Shown: positions 1 through 30,520 of the stretch, piece by piece
Position numbering within the stretch: position 1 is the first letter of the stretch
Layout: every line of letters begins with the position of its first letter
Source of the DNA: Procambarus clarkii
Taxonomy: Eukaryota; Arthropoda; Malacostraca; Decapoda; Cambaridae
Reading direction: 5' to 3'
Length of the DNA: 64,000 nt
Assembly: GCF_040958095.1 (NCBI RefSeq)
Contig: NC_091173.1
Coordinates: forward strand, 16,598,530 to 16,662,529
Notes under the pieces: model-generated
Told to the model about the DNA's origin: nothing
Database searches by the model: none
Seen by the model: only the letters and a program-made list of their open reading frames with translations
Program-made: the position numbers and the translations under genes

Positions 1-804
<804 letters not shown>

Positions 805-870
<66 letters not shown>
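805..870. repeat. (TA)n microsatellite between MITE and SINE
   Basis: A 66-bp TA array. It is both the right flank of the palindromic element and the 3' tail of the minus-strand SINE that starts at 871. Confidence 0.95.
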
Positions 871-874
<4 letters not shown>

Positions 875-1117
875 AGAGTTGTTACATTCTTGTACAGCCA
901 CTAGTACGCGTAGCGTTTCAGGCAGGTCCCTGGAATACGATCCCCGCCGCGAAGAATCGTTTTTACAACCAAGTACCCATTTTACTGTTGAGTTAAACAA
1001 AGGCTACAGTTAAGGATTTGCGCCCAGTAAATCTTCCCCGGCCGGGATACGAACCCATGACAAAGCGCTCGTGGAATGCCAGGCGAGTGTCTTACCACTA
1101 CACCACAGAGACTGCTA
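871..1117 (-). mobile_element. tRNA-derived SINE, family A
   Basis: Read on the minus strand, a tRNA-like head carries an A box (complement of 1091-1105, TGGTGTAGTGGTAAG) and a B box (complement of 1044-1054, GGTTCGTATCC). These are followed by a roughly 150-bp body and a (TA)n tail. The copy at 61843-62139 has the same body and a poly(A) tail, so this is a retroposon family and not a functional tRNA gene. Confidence 0.85.
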
Positions 1118-1477
1118 TATTGAATGACTGCAGATTGAGACTGCATATTGAATGACTTTGTAGCATCTCACAATAAGTCATGCGTCAAATGTTAAGTGGT
1201 TTGGTCTAACTTGAAGTGTATGAACCTAGGTAAGCCACTTAATCAGTGAATGTCAATACTCATTAGTCCTCTGGATTACCATTATTATGTTTCTCTTGGT
1301 TTCACAAAAGTATCAAAATTGCTATTCCTTGAGAGTGAGTTAGATTTTGGCTAGTTTTTATACTTTTATGTAAGCATTTACTGTACTACTACTTACTTAC
1401 TTTTCATGGTAATTTTATCTGTATTTAGAAAATGTTGTTACATTTATTCAATTTTAGTAGGAATTATGAAAGTTTAG
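1118..1477. other. Gene-free spacer
   Basis: AT-rich sequence in which I see no exon, repeat family or RNA gene. It contains a short partial duplication near 1125-1160. Confidence 0.5.
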
Positions 1478-1616
1478 GCAGCCTTTGTTTTTGTGGGCCT
1501 GAGGGCTGCTGCAAGGAACAGCCTTTTGGACCAAGCTCTCAAAAGTCAAGCCTGGTCCTGGGCCGGGCTTGTGGAGTAGAAGAACTCTCACAACCCATCC
1601 AGGTACAATCCATGTT
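1478..1616 (+). mobile_element. SINE body fragment, family D
   Basis: A GC-richer island whose segment around 1555-1610 (GGGCCGGGCTTGTGGAGTAG and onward) matches, in inverse orientation, the body of the tRNA-Val-like SINE at 58895-59090. The 62-aa ORF here is a by-product of the repeat. Confidence 0.6.
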
Positions 1617-1989
1617 ATAATTAAAGGAACAGGATTTTGTTTATCGTTGTGAGTTGTATGTGAACATTTATATTAAAGTTTTTTAAATTGTGTGTGTGTA
1701 TTTTATAACACTAAGAATTACAAAAAATTATAGAATTATTTCATAGAAAAAAAAATATATGTATATACAGTATATAGATTGGTTATGTGTGTACAGTAAG
1801 TACTATGTTAGGCAATCAGCCTAATGCATTTTTGTCTTGTCAAAGTCTGAGAATCAGAATTTACACAAGTCCTGTATAGATTCTAACCTCTATGTTATAA
1901 CCAGACAAATGAGTAGTAAAACACACAGTAACAATCAAAATATGTAAATACTCACAATAAATTAAAAGATAAGTAATTTGAGACTAATC

Positions 1990-2330
1990 CATAGCTGGGA
2001 TCGAGACACTGCAAAGGCCAGGGTGAGAGTAGCAAGGCCTTGTGTTTGTCTGAGAGGATGGTGCTATGGACTTGCAAAGGGTCACTGCTGATCTTGTGTT
2101 AGTTCTGGCTTATGTATAGAGGGAGGGTGTTGAAAAGTTCTGAGCCTTTAACATTTATTTCATTGTGTCTGCTTTTAAATATGACTATTTTGCACTTCCT
2201 ACCATACCCCTGGTGTTGTAAGAAGTTATTTCAGTGTGCAAATTTGAAATCAATCCCTCTAATATTTTCCACATAAAAATAATTGTGCATTTCTCGCTCT
2301 ACAAAATACAGATGGAGAAATTTTAAGTGG
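1990..2330 (-). mobile_element. LINE 3' fragment (RT C-terminal region)
   Basis: The minus-strand translation around 2105-2165 gives RHNEINVKGSELFNTLP, typical of the region just after the reverse transcriptase of CR1/Jockey-type LINEs. Frames are broken and no RT catalytic motif is present, so it is a 5'-truncated dead copy. The stretch 2330-2616 shows nothing I can assign. Confidence 0.6.
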
Positions 2331-2616
2331 TCCCAATGCAATGCCCACTACACCTGAATAATCTTTGTATGTGCTTCCTTCCCCCCTTTTTTTTATTTTT
2401 ATTTAATTGGTCCCTATTTGTCCCCTATCCGTCCCCCATTATGTCCTATTCTTCGTTTATGATGTACTCATCTATTTGTGTTATGTACCTGACCTCTCTA
2501 ATGGTACAAATCCAATTATGCCCAGCACTGTCCCTTCACTTGGGAATGAACCATGTAGGTTTGAAATATTGTGTAAATTTATAATAAGTGTAATACATAC
2601 ATACCCCTTAAGACTA

Positions 2617-2928
2617 AGGGGGTCTGGTAGCTAATTGGACAGTGCGCAGAACTCGTAATTTGGTGGTCCGGGTTTGATTCCCGGACCAGGCAGAAACAAA
2701 TGGGCAAAGTTTCTTTCACCCTGAATGCCCCTGTTACCTAGCAGTAAATAGGTACCTGGGAGTTAAGACAGCTGTTATGGGCTGCTTCCCGGGTGTGTGT
2801 GTGTGTGTGTGTGAAAAAAAATTGATCGTTGATCGATTGACAGTTAAGTGGCGGGCCGAAAGAGCCGAGCTCGACTCCCGCAAGCACATGCGGGGATAGA
2901 CTATAAAAACACACACACACACACACAT
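2617..2928 (+). mobile_element. tRNA-derived SINE, family B (tRNA-Thr-like head)
   Basis: The tRNA-like head at 2619-2690 has an A box near 2628-2638 and a B box at 2671-2681 (GGTTTGATTCC). The predicted anticodon loop CTCGTAA gives CGT, resembling tRNA-Thr. The body shares 'CCTAGCAG..AAATAGGTACCTGGGAG'-like segments with the copy at 58001-58250. It ends in GT/AC microsatellites at 2795-2812 and 2911-2927. It is not a functional tRNA because the 3' end runs straight into SINE body. Confidence 0.75.
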
Positions 2929-2929
2929 A

Positions 2930-3725
2930 CAGTGGAACCTTGAAATTGAAATTGAAATAAGTTTATTGAGGTAAAATACACACAAAGGGATGAGGTAGCT
3001 CAAGCTATTCTCACCCCGTTAGTGGAACCTTGGTTTACGAATACTCCACTTTACAAATTTATCGGTTTATGAACTCAATTTCTTCTAAAAAATCGACTTG
3101 GTTTGTGAGTTTTGCTTTACTTAGCGAGTTTATTGATACACGTATGGGTTGACCAAGTGCGTGGTTCCTGGTGGCAAGGGCGAGACACACTTCAGTTTAC
3201 CAGTGCCTCCCACCTAGTGACAATCGCGCTTGAATTTTTTGTAAAGAATTTCAGTTTTTTTTGTTTTTTTCTGAACATAAAAGTAATTATTATATATATC
3301 ATGCCATGGGTCCCAAGAAAGTCAGTGGTGAGGTTCAACCTAAGAAAACAAATGTGAGGATGACGATAGAGGAAAAATAAGAGATCATTCGCAGTGAGAC
3401 AATGTGATGGTTCACTACAGACTAGTGTTAAAGCGTAGGGAAAAACAAGTGTCTGTAGACAGATTCTTAGTAAGACAAGCAACAGTGCGCCACAACCGGG
3501 TCCTAGTGGTATGCCTGCAAATCGTAAAAGAGAGAGAGTACCCCAGAAATGTCATCACTGCCTGATGTTATTTGTAGTATTGTGTATGAAATGTATTTTT
3601 AAGTTAATATTTTTGGGAGTGCAGAACAGGTTAATTCAATTTGCATTATTTCTTATGGGAAAATTTATTTCAGTTTACGAACCATCTCTGGGAACGAATT
3701 AAATTTGTAATCGGAGGTACCACTG
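2930..3725 (+). mobile_element. pogo/Tigger-like non-autonomous DNA transposon, copy 1
   Basis: The terminal inverted repeats start CAGTGGAACC at 2930 and end GGTACCACTG at 3725. Both sides are flanked by TA, the target duplication expected for this superfamily. Around 3300-3390 lies the start of a Tigger-type transposase helix-turn-helix region (translation NVRMTIEEK, then a stop codon). It then jumps to remnants of the far C-terminal region at 3400-3570. Most of the transposase, including the catalytic DDE/D core, is deleted. The left terminus is split by a LINE tail at 2943-3020. Confidence 0.85.
2943..3020 (-). mobile_element. LINE 3' tail nested in Tigger terminus
   Basis: Read on the minus strand, this is a short retroposon 3' end with CAATAAACTTATTTCAATTT and ATTTCA-type tandem tail units. 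The 12-bp sequence AGTGGAACCTTG is present on both sides (2931-2942 and 3021-3032) as a target-site duplication. The insertion is therefore younger than the Tigger copy it interrupts. Confidence 0.85.
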
Positions 3726-3971
3726 TATACAGTATGTCTATCTATATCTATCAAACATACAAAATGCCTTTTCTGATTAGGAATTTTGTATGTACCTGTA
3801 TCATGAACTGTGTTTGTATTTTCTTTAGTTTTAATTGGTTTGAGAGTGAATGTATTGACTTTCATTCTTGTAATTTCACTTTGTTGTGTGCTTTGGCTTT
3901 GTTGAAGATCTTCAGTCCACTTTTTTTTGTGCTTGCTTGTTTTACTGATTTAGCATGTATATTTTATTGCC

Positions 3972-4095
3972 TCTGTCAGAGCTTGCCATTCATATGTAGA
4001 CTATGTATTTGAAAGATTTTATGTATACGCCCATGCCTGTCAGAGCCTGTCATTCATATGTATGTGTTTGAAACATTTCATGTATACTCCCATAA
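3972..4095. repeat. Two-copy direct repeat of about 65 bp
   Basis: Two imperfect copies begin CTGTCAGAGC and share CATTCATATGTA and ATGTATAC segments. The block lies just upstream of the first visible RALBP1 exon. Confidence 0.7.
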
Positions 4096-4257
4096 CTTTT
4101 GCACTTCAACATAAGTGTCATGAGACAGCAGAGTAACACAGTACAACTACAGTACTTGATTGAAAGAAGTTTTGCTCTCTCTTTTATTCTTTTTCCTTTC
4201 TAAAATAAGCTTCTTTGGTAAAAAATTTGCTGTCACTAATTCATCGAGCTCTGACAG

Positions 4258-21453
<17,196 letters not shown>

Positions 21454-23365
21454 CTGGTGTTACCATTATGCATTTTTATCTAACCATCATGATTTTCCAT
21501 TCTTCCATCTTGGGAGTATGTCATGGCTGTTATTAGGATAGGGCCTCCATAAACAAAATATCGTAACATAGTGAAAAGTAAGTATTATATATGATATGAA
21601 GTTCATGTTTCAGTGATATCTTTTGTAATGAAAGGTTTTTAATTAGTGCACAAGCCTGGTAAGGTCTCAGAACTTTTCTTAGCTAATAAGCCAGTTTTGA
21701 GGTCATGTATGGGTATTTTCATAAGATGAAAATTGTTTATCATTTTCATTCAGTAACAGTAGTAACAGTGTGAATGCAATTAAAAATCAAATCTGTATCA
21801 GCCTGTATCAAAATATATTGGTTTTGTACATTTTTAAAGGGAGATTGTGGGCAGAATTTTTTTTTATTTTATTTTATTTTTTTTTTTTTACAAAATGTCC
21901 ATAACACTTACATAGGTTAAAGAAAGCTAACACTACCTACCTTTTGATTTTGGTACCTGGTTTTCACCTTCACCAATAGCCTACAGCCAGACTTTAATAT
22001 TAGTGAAGGCAAGGCAACATTATGGTCACCTTAATCAATGCCAGTCCATTCTTGTTTTTAGAAACATTTCATAAAAGTTTGTTTTACAACTATTTTCTTA
22101 CAAGATATTTCTAACTGTAGAATGAAGTGGTATTATGTAAGGCTAAACATGACAAGTTGTGTACTTACATATCATAGTAGGTGGCAAACTAAGATAGGTA
22201 TTGAATACTACTATGAGCACTGAACAACACTAGTTGACTTTCAGTAAAAAAATTCAATGTAGCCAAGAAACAGAGAAAACTTGCTACCTGTTTTACTGAA
22301 ATATGGCTGTAATTGTTCAGACATTGAGACGGTAAATAATGTATAGTACATAGGAAGTGCCAAATAACAATTCAAATGTTATTCCTATGTCAGAGGTAGA
22401 TATTTTTAAGAGTTCCTCCATGATTTCATAATTTTGGTATCTCTCATCTTAATTGATATAATCAAGTTAAAGAGTGATTGTGCTTTACAGGAGACTTTTT
22501 AAGAAATTTTGATAAAGATTTTCTACTTAACAAGAATAAGGTGTCTTTGCTGTACCTTAATTTGTTGCAAGGCTGAAGTTTAGCATTCAGAAAGTATATA
22601 CATTCTATTATCAATGATGAACGTTCATTTGTTAGAAGAGGCAGATTTTCAGAATATATATGGTTTTAAAAATAGGGGTAAATAATTTGTTCTCTGGTTA
22701 TTGTAATACTGTACATGACATTTGGCAAGGAATTACCCCAGGATAGCCGTCAAGAGTGCCTACCATATATAACTGCTCATCTGCTGGCCTAGCTATTTTC
22801 CCACCTTACCAAATTTGTTGTCAGCAAATATATGACCAGTTGTTAATGCTCTTGCACAACCCACAATTTGACAGAATACACTATATCTCCTTTACATTGC
22901 ATATAACATATGGCAATTAATTATGGTAATGATAGTTTACCTCAGAGAATGAGGTATTTTTGTACACTTTAATTCACCAGCTGCATGTTGTATAATTCAC
23001 CAGCTGTGTGTTGTATTATTTACCAGTTGTGTGTTGTCTTATTCATCAGCTGTGTTGTATTGGTATTCCTGGTGCATTAGTCCTGCAATGGGCCTCGGTG
23101 TAATGACTGGTATATAAAGTTGAGCTTTTATTTTCATTAATCTCAATTTCTTTTTTGTTTAAATGTTCTATTTTTGTTAATGTTAATATGTGTGTTTCAT
23201 TTTCTAGTGTTCTCTTATATGCAATCTATCATACTGTTCTTGCAATCATTAGCAAATGAAATATATAAATTAAGATTGATAAAATCAAAGAAACTGATAT
23301 TTAAGTAAAAACAAAACATTTAGATTAATAAAAATAAAAGCTAGACTTTACATACTAGTCATTAC
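21454..23365 (+). other. Probable RALBP1 3' UTR
   Basis: AT-rich, repeat-poor sequence after the stop, with a T-rich tract at about 21858-21893. Two overlapping-range AATAAA hexamers at 23327-23332 and 23333-23338 are the first strong poly(A) candidates. The limits are inferred. Confidence 0.45.
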
Positions 23366-23484
23366 ATCAACAGTAGCAGGTGTCTGCTTGCCTGGTTTTG
23401 ATCATTTATTTGCCAGCCAAAATCAAGCGGGTATTTCTTTTTGGTTTGCATTTACCTGAATGCAAACCAAAATGTAAAATACCA

Positions 23485-26062
23485 TTTCATTAAAATGTAA
23501 TATACTGTAGTGGATTCTTTTGTGGAGGATTCCCCTTGATGGCTCCATGGAGCTGTCATGCTGAGATTGCTCCTAAGAGCTATGTCACATCAATTGTGGG
23601 AGTTCTGTTTGGCCTACCAGGGACCTGAGCCTGAACCTTGCCCTCCCCCCCTCACAGAGACATAGAGAGCAGGTGACACTTCCCCAACCCACAGTGTAAA
23701 CATCCAGAAAATCAGTGAAGCATTACAGACCACTACAAGGTTCATAGGAATTAAAGCCATTTAAATTGATAAACAATTAAAATGTAATGATTAAATCACT
23801 GAACACTTGCTAGACCTCTTTGTACCAACAAACCATCACCAGGGTAGGCTGGAACCCCGGCCCTCCACCAACTCACCCTTGGCAGTTCTGTCACTGATGT
23901 GGTGTCATCCACACTACATCAATGCTCCTGTTTGCCAACCAGTTACAGTGGATTCTTCTGCTTCTAAGCTAAGCTTTAGGTGCATGTTTTCTATCCAGTT
24001 TGTTGTGTGGGTTTGGCTCATTTTGTGGTTCGGTTTGTGTGGGTTGAGGGTTTTCTTACTTCAATACTCGCTGGCACTACACCTTCACTGACAGTTACTG
24101 CTCTGTTGTGTTCGGGTGTTCACCCTTTCAAGCCCAGGCCTCCTAGGTGATGTGTCTCAACTCGAGTAGTTCACAGGCCACCCTGGTGAGGTGTCTTACC
24201 TCAAGTACTGTAGTTAAGATTATTTCACTACTCTGTTCAGGCCCCATGGTGGGAGGCATTCAATTTGGTTGGGTTGGAATACACTGGGATTTGCAGTGTA
24301 TACACACTTGTTCAAATGGCACACTGTAACCACCCTGCACAGCTTCATGCCTGTGATTGCATGTGGTGACTGTTCTTCCAGCCTGGGTGCCCTGTTCAGG
24401 TAATTACTTTCAGGTCCTAGAAATTTCCCCGTGTCTTTTTTACGTACTTCTCTATGGATCGACCCATTGAGCCTGCACTCGTTACAAGTGAGTCTCAAGG
24501 GTGTTCATTGCCTTTGGTAGGTGACTATGTTTATTCTTTTTCCCTCTGCCATATTACCTATTGGGTCAGTGATACCTGTGATCCGGAGTCTTGCATCTCA
24601 TATCCATTTTTGGTCTCAATTCTCTCTCAGCCTCCCTCATCTTAAGGTTTAATGGACAGCTGCTGCTTAACAGATTTGGTTTCCCATTTTTGGGTTAGTG
24701 GCATGGTGGTCATATGGACGTCAAAGAGTTAGATTCACTGTGTGTAGAGTATTGGAGCTTGGGGTATTTGTTTACTCTGCCTGGAGTAACATTCCCTCGG
24801 GGGTGTGGTTCACCCTGCATCTTGTCTGCTTCTTCCTGGTCCTGCCTCTGTTGCATCTGCTGGTTTCGGAATTAGGGGTGGAGTTTTTTTCTCTGGGAGT
24901 GTAGGGTGGCCCCATCCTTTCGACAGTGGAGGCAGTTGAGCCATCTCTTATTACCGGGGTGTGTAGAATCTTCCTAGCCGCTTAATTCCTTTGCTCCCTC
25001 TCCATAGGACATCACCTTCTCTCCTTTGCATTGGGCAGGATTAAATGGCTCCTGGGGCTGTCATGGCTGGCTTCTGCAGTTGTGGGGGAGCCCAGGGGAC
25101 ACCCATGGGTGTTTTGGTCCCCTGTTTCTCCTGTGGAAGGGTTTTTTGTTGCTGGGAGCCAGTTTTTCTTATCCCCCTTCATGGTGTGTGTGTGTTTCCT
25201 TGGTAGCTTCCCCCAGGGTTTGGTGCCATGTACAGTTTGATGCTTCAGTCTGCATTGTGGGGGGTTTTGGTCTCCTTGCAGTACCATGTCAGTGGCCTGT
25301 TCGGACCTGTTTCGATACCACTCACAAGATTTGAATGGCATTTCTGTGTTGACTGCTTTGTGGGCTGATCTGTTTCCTTGGTCCCCAGTTCCAAGGCTCA
25401 CATTTCTTAGGATGTCCAGTGTTATTAAATCTAGCTAGCCTGTGGTCTACCCTCATGCCCATGATGTTTGTGGATACACTGCACTGGTGGTGGTGGTTTC
25501 TACCATGTCCTGGGTAAGACCCTTATTTTTTCTCCATAGTTAGCTTCAGGGAGCCACCGAGGGGCTTCTCTAAAATACAAGTGTTGAATGTAATGAAATG
25601 CTTCTTTCTAGTAGAACCCTGGTAGCTCCCTGATGCCCTTCCTTGCTACCAGGTAATTGGTTGGTGGGTTGTGGGGTTCATCTGCTCCTGAACTGACAGG
25701 AGAACTGGTGGAGGACCGGGGTTCCAGGCTTCCTGGTGGCAGTTTGTTGGTTCTATGGGTCCGAGCTAGTTTTGAGTGATCTGATCATCTCATTTTAATT
25801 GGAATTTTGGTTCCTGCAAACCTTGCAGTTGTCTGTAATGCTTTGCTGACTTTCTGGATGCTTTCCCAGTGGCAGTGGTGAAGTGTCATCTGCTCTCTTT
25901 GCCACTGTGAGGCAGCCAAATTCTGACTCTGGTTCCCAGTAGGCTAAACAGAACTCCTGTGACTGATGTAACCTAGTTCGGAATAGATAGGATCAATCTT
26001 GGCAAAAGAGTTTCTGGAAGCCAGCGGGACTCTACCAGAAAGGGGCATTTCATTACATTCAA
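23485..26062 (+). mobile_element. DIRS-like element with inverted termini (internally deleted)
   Basis: The left inverted repeat at about 23485-23790 (GGCTCCATGGAGCT, CCTACCAGGGACCTGAGCC, CAGAGACATAGAGAGCAGGT) reappears in reverse complement in the right module at 25584-26062. Between them are a gag-like start (MDRPIEPALVTSESQG at about 24454) and decayed gag. A scrap of recombinase C-terminus (YPHAHDVCGYTAL then MSWVR) lies near 25450-25520. RT and RNase H are missing. The structure of left repeat, ORF remnants and terminal module is that of a DIRS element reduced to about 2.6 kb. Confidence 0.8.
25584..26062. mobile_element. DIRS terminal module, copy 2
   Basis: Begins TTGAATGTAATGAAATGC and ends GGCATTTCATTACATTCAA, the same inverted ends as 6301-6842 and 44995-45456. 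It follows the recombinase remnant directly, in the same order as in copy 1. Confidence 0.78.
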
Positions 26063-27399
26063 TGTTGATGATTTTTCTTTTTGCATTTAAATATTGGTTA
26101 AAATCAAATACTGTACACTAAATTGATTTTGTTACTATGGATTTGCTCAAGGATATTAGCTGAACTATTATTATTAGAGGAGGGCAAATATTTCAAGTCA
26201 TATGCAGTATAGTCATTATTTTATAATCATCATCACTTATGATAACAATACATCTTTATATTGCCCTAAAATCTTGCAAAATAGATTTTGAATTATATTA
26301 GTCATTATAATGTAGGATTGTTTGGTACTTGGTAAGAGGAGAGTGGTTAAATTGCTCATTTAATTTTCTAAAGTTACATTCACAAAGATTAATTTTGTTT
26401 TGTTTATAGATATTTTATGTTTTAATAATTGTAAAATGCTAATATTCAGCATTTATTTCAAATGACTGCATATGACTTGTTTTCCCAGAAAAGAATTTGG
26501 TAAAGCAGAAATGAAGGTTGAACAAAATTCAACTTGATCCTATTTGCCAAATAGGCATCACTTCTAAATTTTAAAGTTAATGTTAAACCCAGTTATTTCT
26601 ATGAACTGTCTTATGACTAGTGGAAAGATATACGCTACAGCTACACTTACGGTTATATGATAATACTTGTGTTACACAATGTGATAAATACTATATAATT
26701 TGGAAGAAAAATTTATTAGTTTATATAAAGGTTTTTTATGTCCCATAGTTGTCCGAGTGTTAGTAGTTTTTTTTTTGCCTATAAGCATTAGTGCTACTAA
26801 GATTTATTTTAACTTCCTGTTTTAACCATAAAGGGTCATAGTTTATAACTTATAACGTTTATAACTAAGCTTTAAGTCTTGAAAGTCCAGAACATATATA
26901 TAACCATAGTTGCTCTTTCCAGTCATTGGATTGGTTTAAGACTCTTTGTTATATGAAATAACATGACTACAGGTATTTGTAAAAGCAGTGTTATTAAGAG
27001 AGTGGATAACATACAGGGGTTCTAAATAGTGCCATCACAGTCTTATGGGGAGAAGAATGAGGGCATTATTAACCCAGAGCAGCTGTGAAAAGTGTACATT
27101 ATTACCACTTTACTGTTACAAATATATATGTGAAATATTTTATTTAAATATAGTTTTTAGTTCTCTGTTGCTACAAAAAATTATTTAAGAATTGGTCATA
27201 ATCTGTGGGTTTCAGACCTGTCTAAGAGATATGGTTGATAGAATTTGTAAGAAATTGTTTTTGATAGATTTAAGGTGTGCAATGTTCTGTTCTGGAATTT
27301 GATAAAATATTATATGATTAATTTAAAATATGATTCAAATTAAAACATGCATGCACATGTGTACACATGCTAAGCTAATGACGCTAAGCTGCTAGGGAA
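26063..27399. other. Gene-free AT-rich spacer
   Basis: Single-copy-looking AT-rich sequence with poly(T) at 26768-26776. I see no exon, transposon or RNA gene. Confidence 0.55.
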
Positions 27400-27985
27400 G
27401 ATAGGAGACAGACAATTGGCATGCCCTTCAAATTGACCGAGATAAAATAAGTGCTTAGACAACCTTGTGGCAAATGGAATTCATTGTCAGTAAATGTCAT
27501 GGTATGGAATGTGGAATAGGAGAAAATAGACTACAGACAATCTACAAATTATGTGGGAAGGAATTAAAGAACTCGAACAATGAAAGAGATCTAAGAATGG
27601 TTCTGGATAGTAGAATGTCACCAAAGAAACACATAAAGGACACTGCAAGGAGGATATGCTGTGCTTTCCCACTTCAGAATTGCTTTCAATTACATGGATG
27701 GTGACAACTTAAACAACTGAATTCCTGAAACCAGCAACCTCAAGAACAATAGGTCATAAATTCAAGCTAAGGAAACAAGTTGCTGAAAAAAATATTAGAA
27801 TTTTTGCAATCAGAGTGGTAGATAGTTGGAACAGTTAAGTGAGAAAGTTGTGGAGGCCACAACCGTCAGTAAGGCGTCATATACTGTCCAAAGCTTTATA
27901 TGATAAAGAGAGCTGGGAAGATGGGATACCATGTGCATAGCTCTCATCCTGTAATTATACTTAGGTAATTACACACACACACACA
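27400..27985 (+). mobile_element. LINE 3' end fragment, plus strand
   Basis: Translation pieces include WQMEFIVSKCHGME, NNERDLRMVLDSRMSPKKHI and later VVDSWNS-like remnants, the C-terminal part of a CR1/Jockey-type LINE ORF2. The 3' end CTTAGGTAATTACACAC runs into an (AC)n/(GC)n tail at about 27968-28000. A further 3' scrap lies at 28005-28115. Internal deletions and stops are present. Confidence 0.75.
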
Positions 27986-28309
27986 CACACACGCGCGCGC
28001 AAACAGTGGTAGACAGTTGGAACAAACTAAGTGAGGTGGTGGTGCAGGCCAAAACCATCAGTAGTTTCACAGCATTATACGACAAAGAGTACTGGGAAGA
28101 CAGGACTCTACGAGCGTTTGTTCGTGCGCGCGCGAACTAACAAAAATGTATAACCATGATGGGAAATGAAGCAAGAAATTACCCAAGTGCTATATCTTAC
28201 CTTTCCCCTCAGGTTTTATAAATAAGTAAAAAATTATGATTAAGTGTAACTGTATATGTTGTGGGTGGGTGTGTGTGTGTGTTGTAGGTGTGTAAGCTGT
28301 AGATGTGTG

Positions 28310-28930
28310 TGTGTTGGTTGTGGATTACTCTTGTGGTGTCCTGCCTTCCTAGCACTCTGTCATATAATGCTTTGAAACTATTAACGATTTTGGCATCCAC
28401 TGCCTTCTTTCTTGTTTCAACCGTCTACTACTATGTATACAAAGGAAAACTTTCTAATATTTTTCAATACCTTTGCTTCCTTAGATCGAATCGATGACCT
28501 CTTGTTCTTGGAAATTGTAGGTTTTAAGAATTCCTCTGTCAGTTTTGTAAATTTCGCTTCTTATTTTGTATCTAGTAATCATATCGTCTCTCTCTCCCTT
28601 CTATCTTTGACATATTTAACACTTCTAGCCTCGCCTCATAGTTCTTGATTTTCAGTTACGTAAACCATTTAGTAGCATGTTTAGCACCTTTTTAGTTTGT
28701 GTAATTGTTGATGTATGGGTACCATACAACTGCATATTCAAGTTTTTGCATGAACACTTTCTTTAATATTTCATCATCCATGTACTGCGTTCAAAAGCAT
28801 TTCCTAAGTTAGAAAGCATGGCATATGTTCCTTGTTCAATGTCCATTATGTTGTCACCTGGTAACAGTCTACTATCCAGAACCACCCTTAGATCTCTTTC
28901 TTTGTCAGAGTTCCTTAATGGCTTTCCACA
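28310..28930 (-). mobile_element. LINE 3' end fragment, minus strand, copy 1
   Basis: The minus-strand complement repeats the same LINE segment as 29130-29640 (TCATATAATGCTTTGAAACT; GACCTCTTGTTCTTGGAA; AGATCTCTTTCTTTGTC). It is truncated and frame-broken, and lies head-on to the plus-strand copy at 27400-28115. Confidence 0.75.
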
Positions 28931-28934
28931 TAAT

Positions 28935-29830
28935 TCATAGGTGTATTTACGTGTATTTTACTGAGTGTATTTACAGGATGAGAGCTACGCTCGTAATGCC
29001 CCGTCTTTTTCCAGCACTGTCATAAAATGCTTTGAAACTACTGACGGTTTTGGCCTCCACCACCATCTCACTTACCTTGTTCCAACCATCTACCACTCTG
29101 TCTGCAAAAGGGAAATTTTCTTATACTGTATTTTTTTGGCAGCTTTGTTTAGTTTACTTAAATCTGTGACCTCTTGTTCATGAAGTTCCAGGTTTCAAAA
29201 ATTCTTCCTTATCAATTTTGTCGAATCCCATTTCTATTTTGTATGTAATGATCATATCGCCTCTTTCTTTTCTGTCTTCTAGTATTGCCACATTTAGTAC
29301 CTCTAACCTCTGCTTGTTGCTCTTGTCTTTCAGTTTTGGAAGCCATTTAGTTGCATGTCTTTGCACCTTTTCTAGTTCGTTGATGTGTTTCTTAAGATAT
29401 GGGCACCATACAACTGCTGCATATTCCAAATTTGGTCTCACAAAGGCCTTGAAGAATTTCTTTAGTATTTCACCATCTGTGTATTTATAAGCAAGTTTGA
29501 AATTGGAAAGCGTAGCATAGGCTCCTTGCACAATGTTTTTTATGTGATCCTCTTGTGACAGTTTTCTTTTTAGAACCGCCCCTAGATCTCTTTCTGTATC
29601 AGAATATGTACAGTATCAGAATTTTGTTAAAGCTGTCACACAATTTGTAGGTTGGTCTATTTTCTCCTATTCCACAAGGCATTTATTCACACTAAATTCC
29701 ATTTGCCATGTGGTGCTTCATACACTTACTTTGTCCAGGTCTTCTTGAAGGGCATGACAATCATTTAGGTTTCTTATCTTCCCCCAATATCTTAGCATCA
29801 TCAGTAAACATGTTCATATAATTCTGTATG
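28935..29830 (-). mobile_element. LINE RT fragment, minus strand, copy 2
   Basis: The best-preserved LINE copy. The minus strand encodes YTDGEILKKFFKAFVRPNLE, then YAAVVWCPYLKKHINELEKV and QRHATKWLPKLKDKSNKQRL, typical after the RT palm. Upstream, near 29790-29815, is MFTDDAKILG, the RT catalytic motif with FTDD for F/YADD. The 5' part is absent. Confidence 0.85.
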
Positions 29831-30520
29831 TAGAAGGCAATTGTTTTATAAATAGTATATCATACAAGTTTGCTTGAATCATCATGTTTTATAAAGTTGT
29901 TACTTTTGTGCTACTTTGTTATCCACTTTGCTGTTACCTAAACCACATTACTTGAAAAAAGTCAGTATATATCATGATCTTCCATTTAGTACTGTATAGT
30001 TTTATATTTTGAATATCATGTAATGTTAGAAAATGGTAAACTATGCTTTTAATGTTTAAAATATTATGTTGAAATGGTAGTTAAGAAGAATCTGTACTGC
30101 AGTTTTAATAATACAGAATGTTATGCTGTACATGCCTGCAATGTTTAACAATATTTTCAACTGTACTAGTTCAAGAGCAGTAAATTCATTGCATGGCTTT
30201 CAGAAATAAGCAGACCCCATGAGTAAAAATTGGGAATGATGTCATTTCAAGAGTACTAAATAAAGTAGCATTGTGGACTCTGATATGAAGGTAAATTCTA
30301 TAAGAATGTGTATTTATCTAGTTAGATATTGGTAATTAACCCCAGCTGCACCACTGTTTTTAGCCAACATTCCCCCAGTGTGCAGATTTTGTTTTTTTCC
30401 TTCTTATATTGTTAAAATGCATTCCAAGATAAGCAAGAAGTACAACAAAATTGTATAGGGCTTACTTTGGCCATGTTGAAGCCCAAAAGTCGGGCAATTC
30501 TTGAGTGTTCATTCAGCAGT

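Noticed and set aside
1432-1620. First exon of RALBP1
   Set aside because: The open frame is SINE body sequence shared with 58895-59090 and does not encode the expected N-terminus.
2619-2690. Functional tRNA-Thr gene
   Set aside because: A- and B-box motifs are present but the tRNA-like part runs directly into a SINE body shared with another copy; the same reasoning applies to the Val-like heads at 48302-48372 and 59020-59090.
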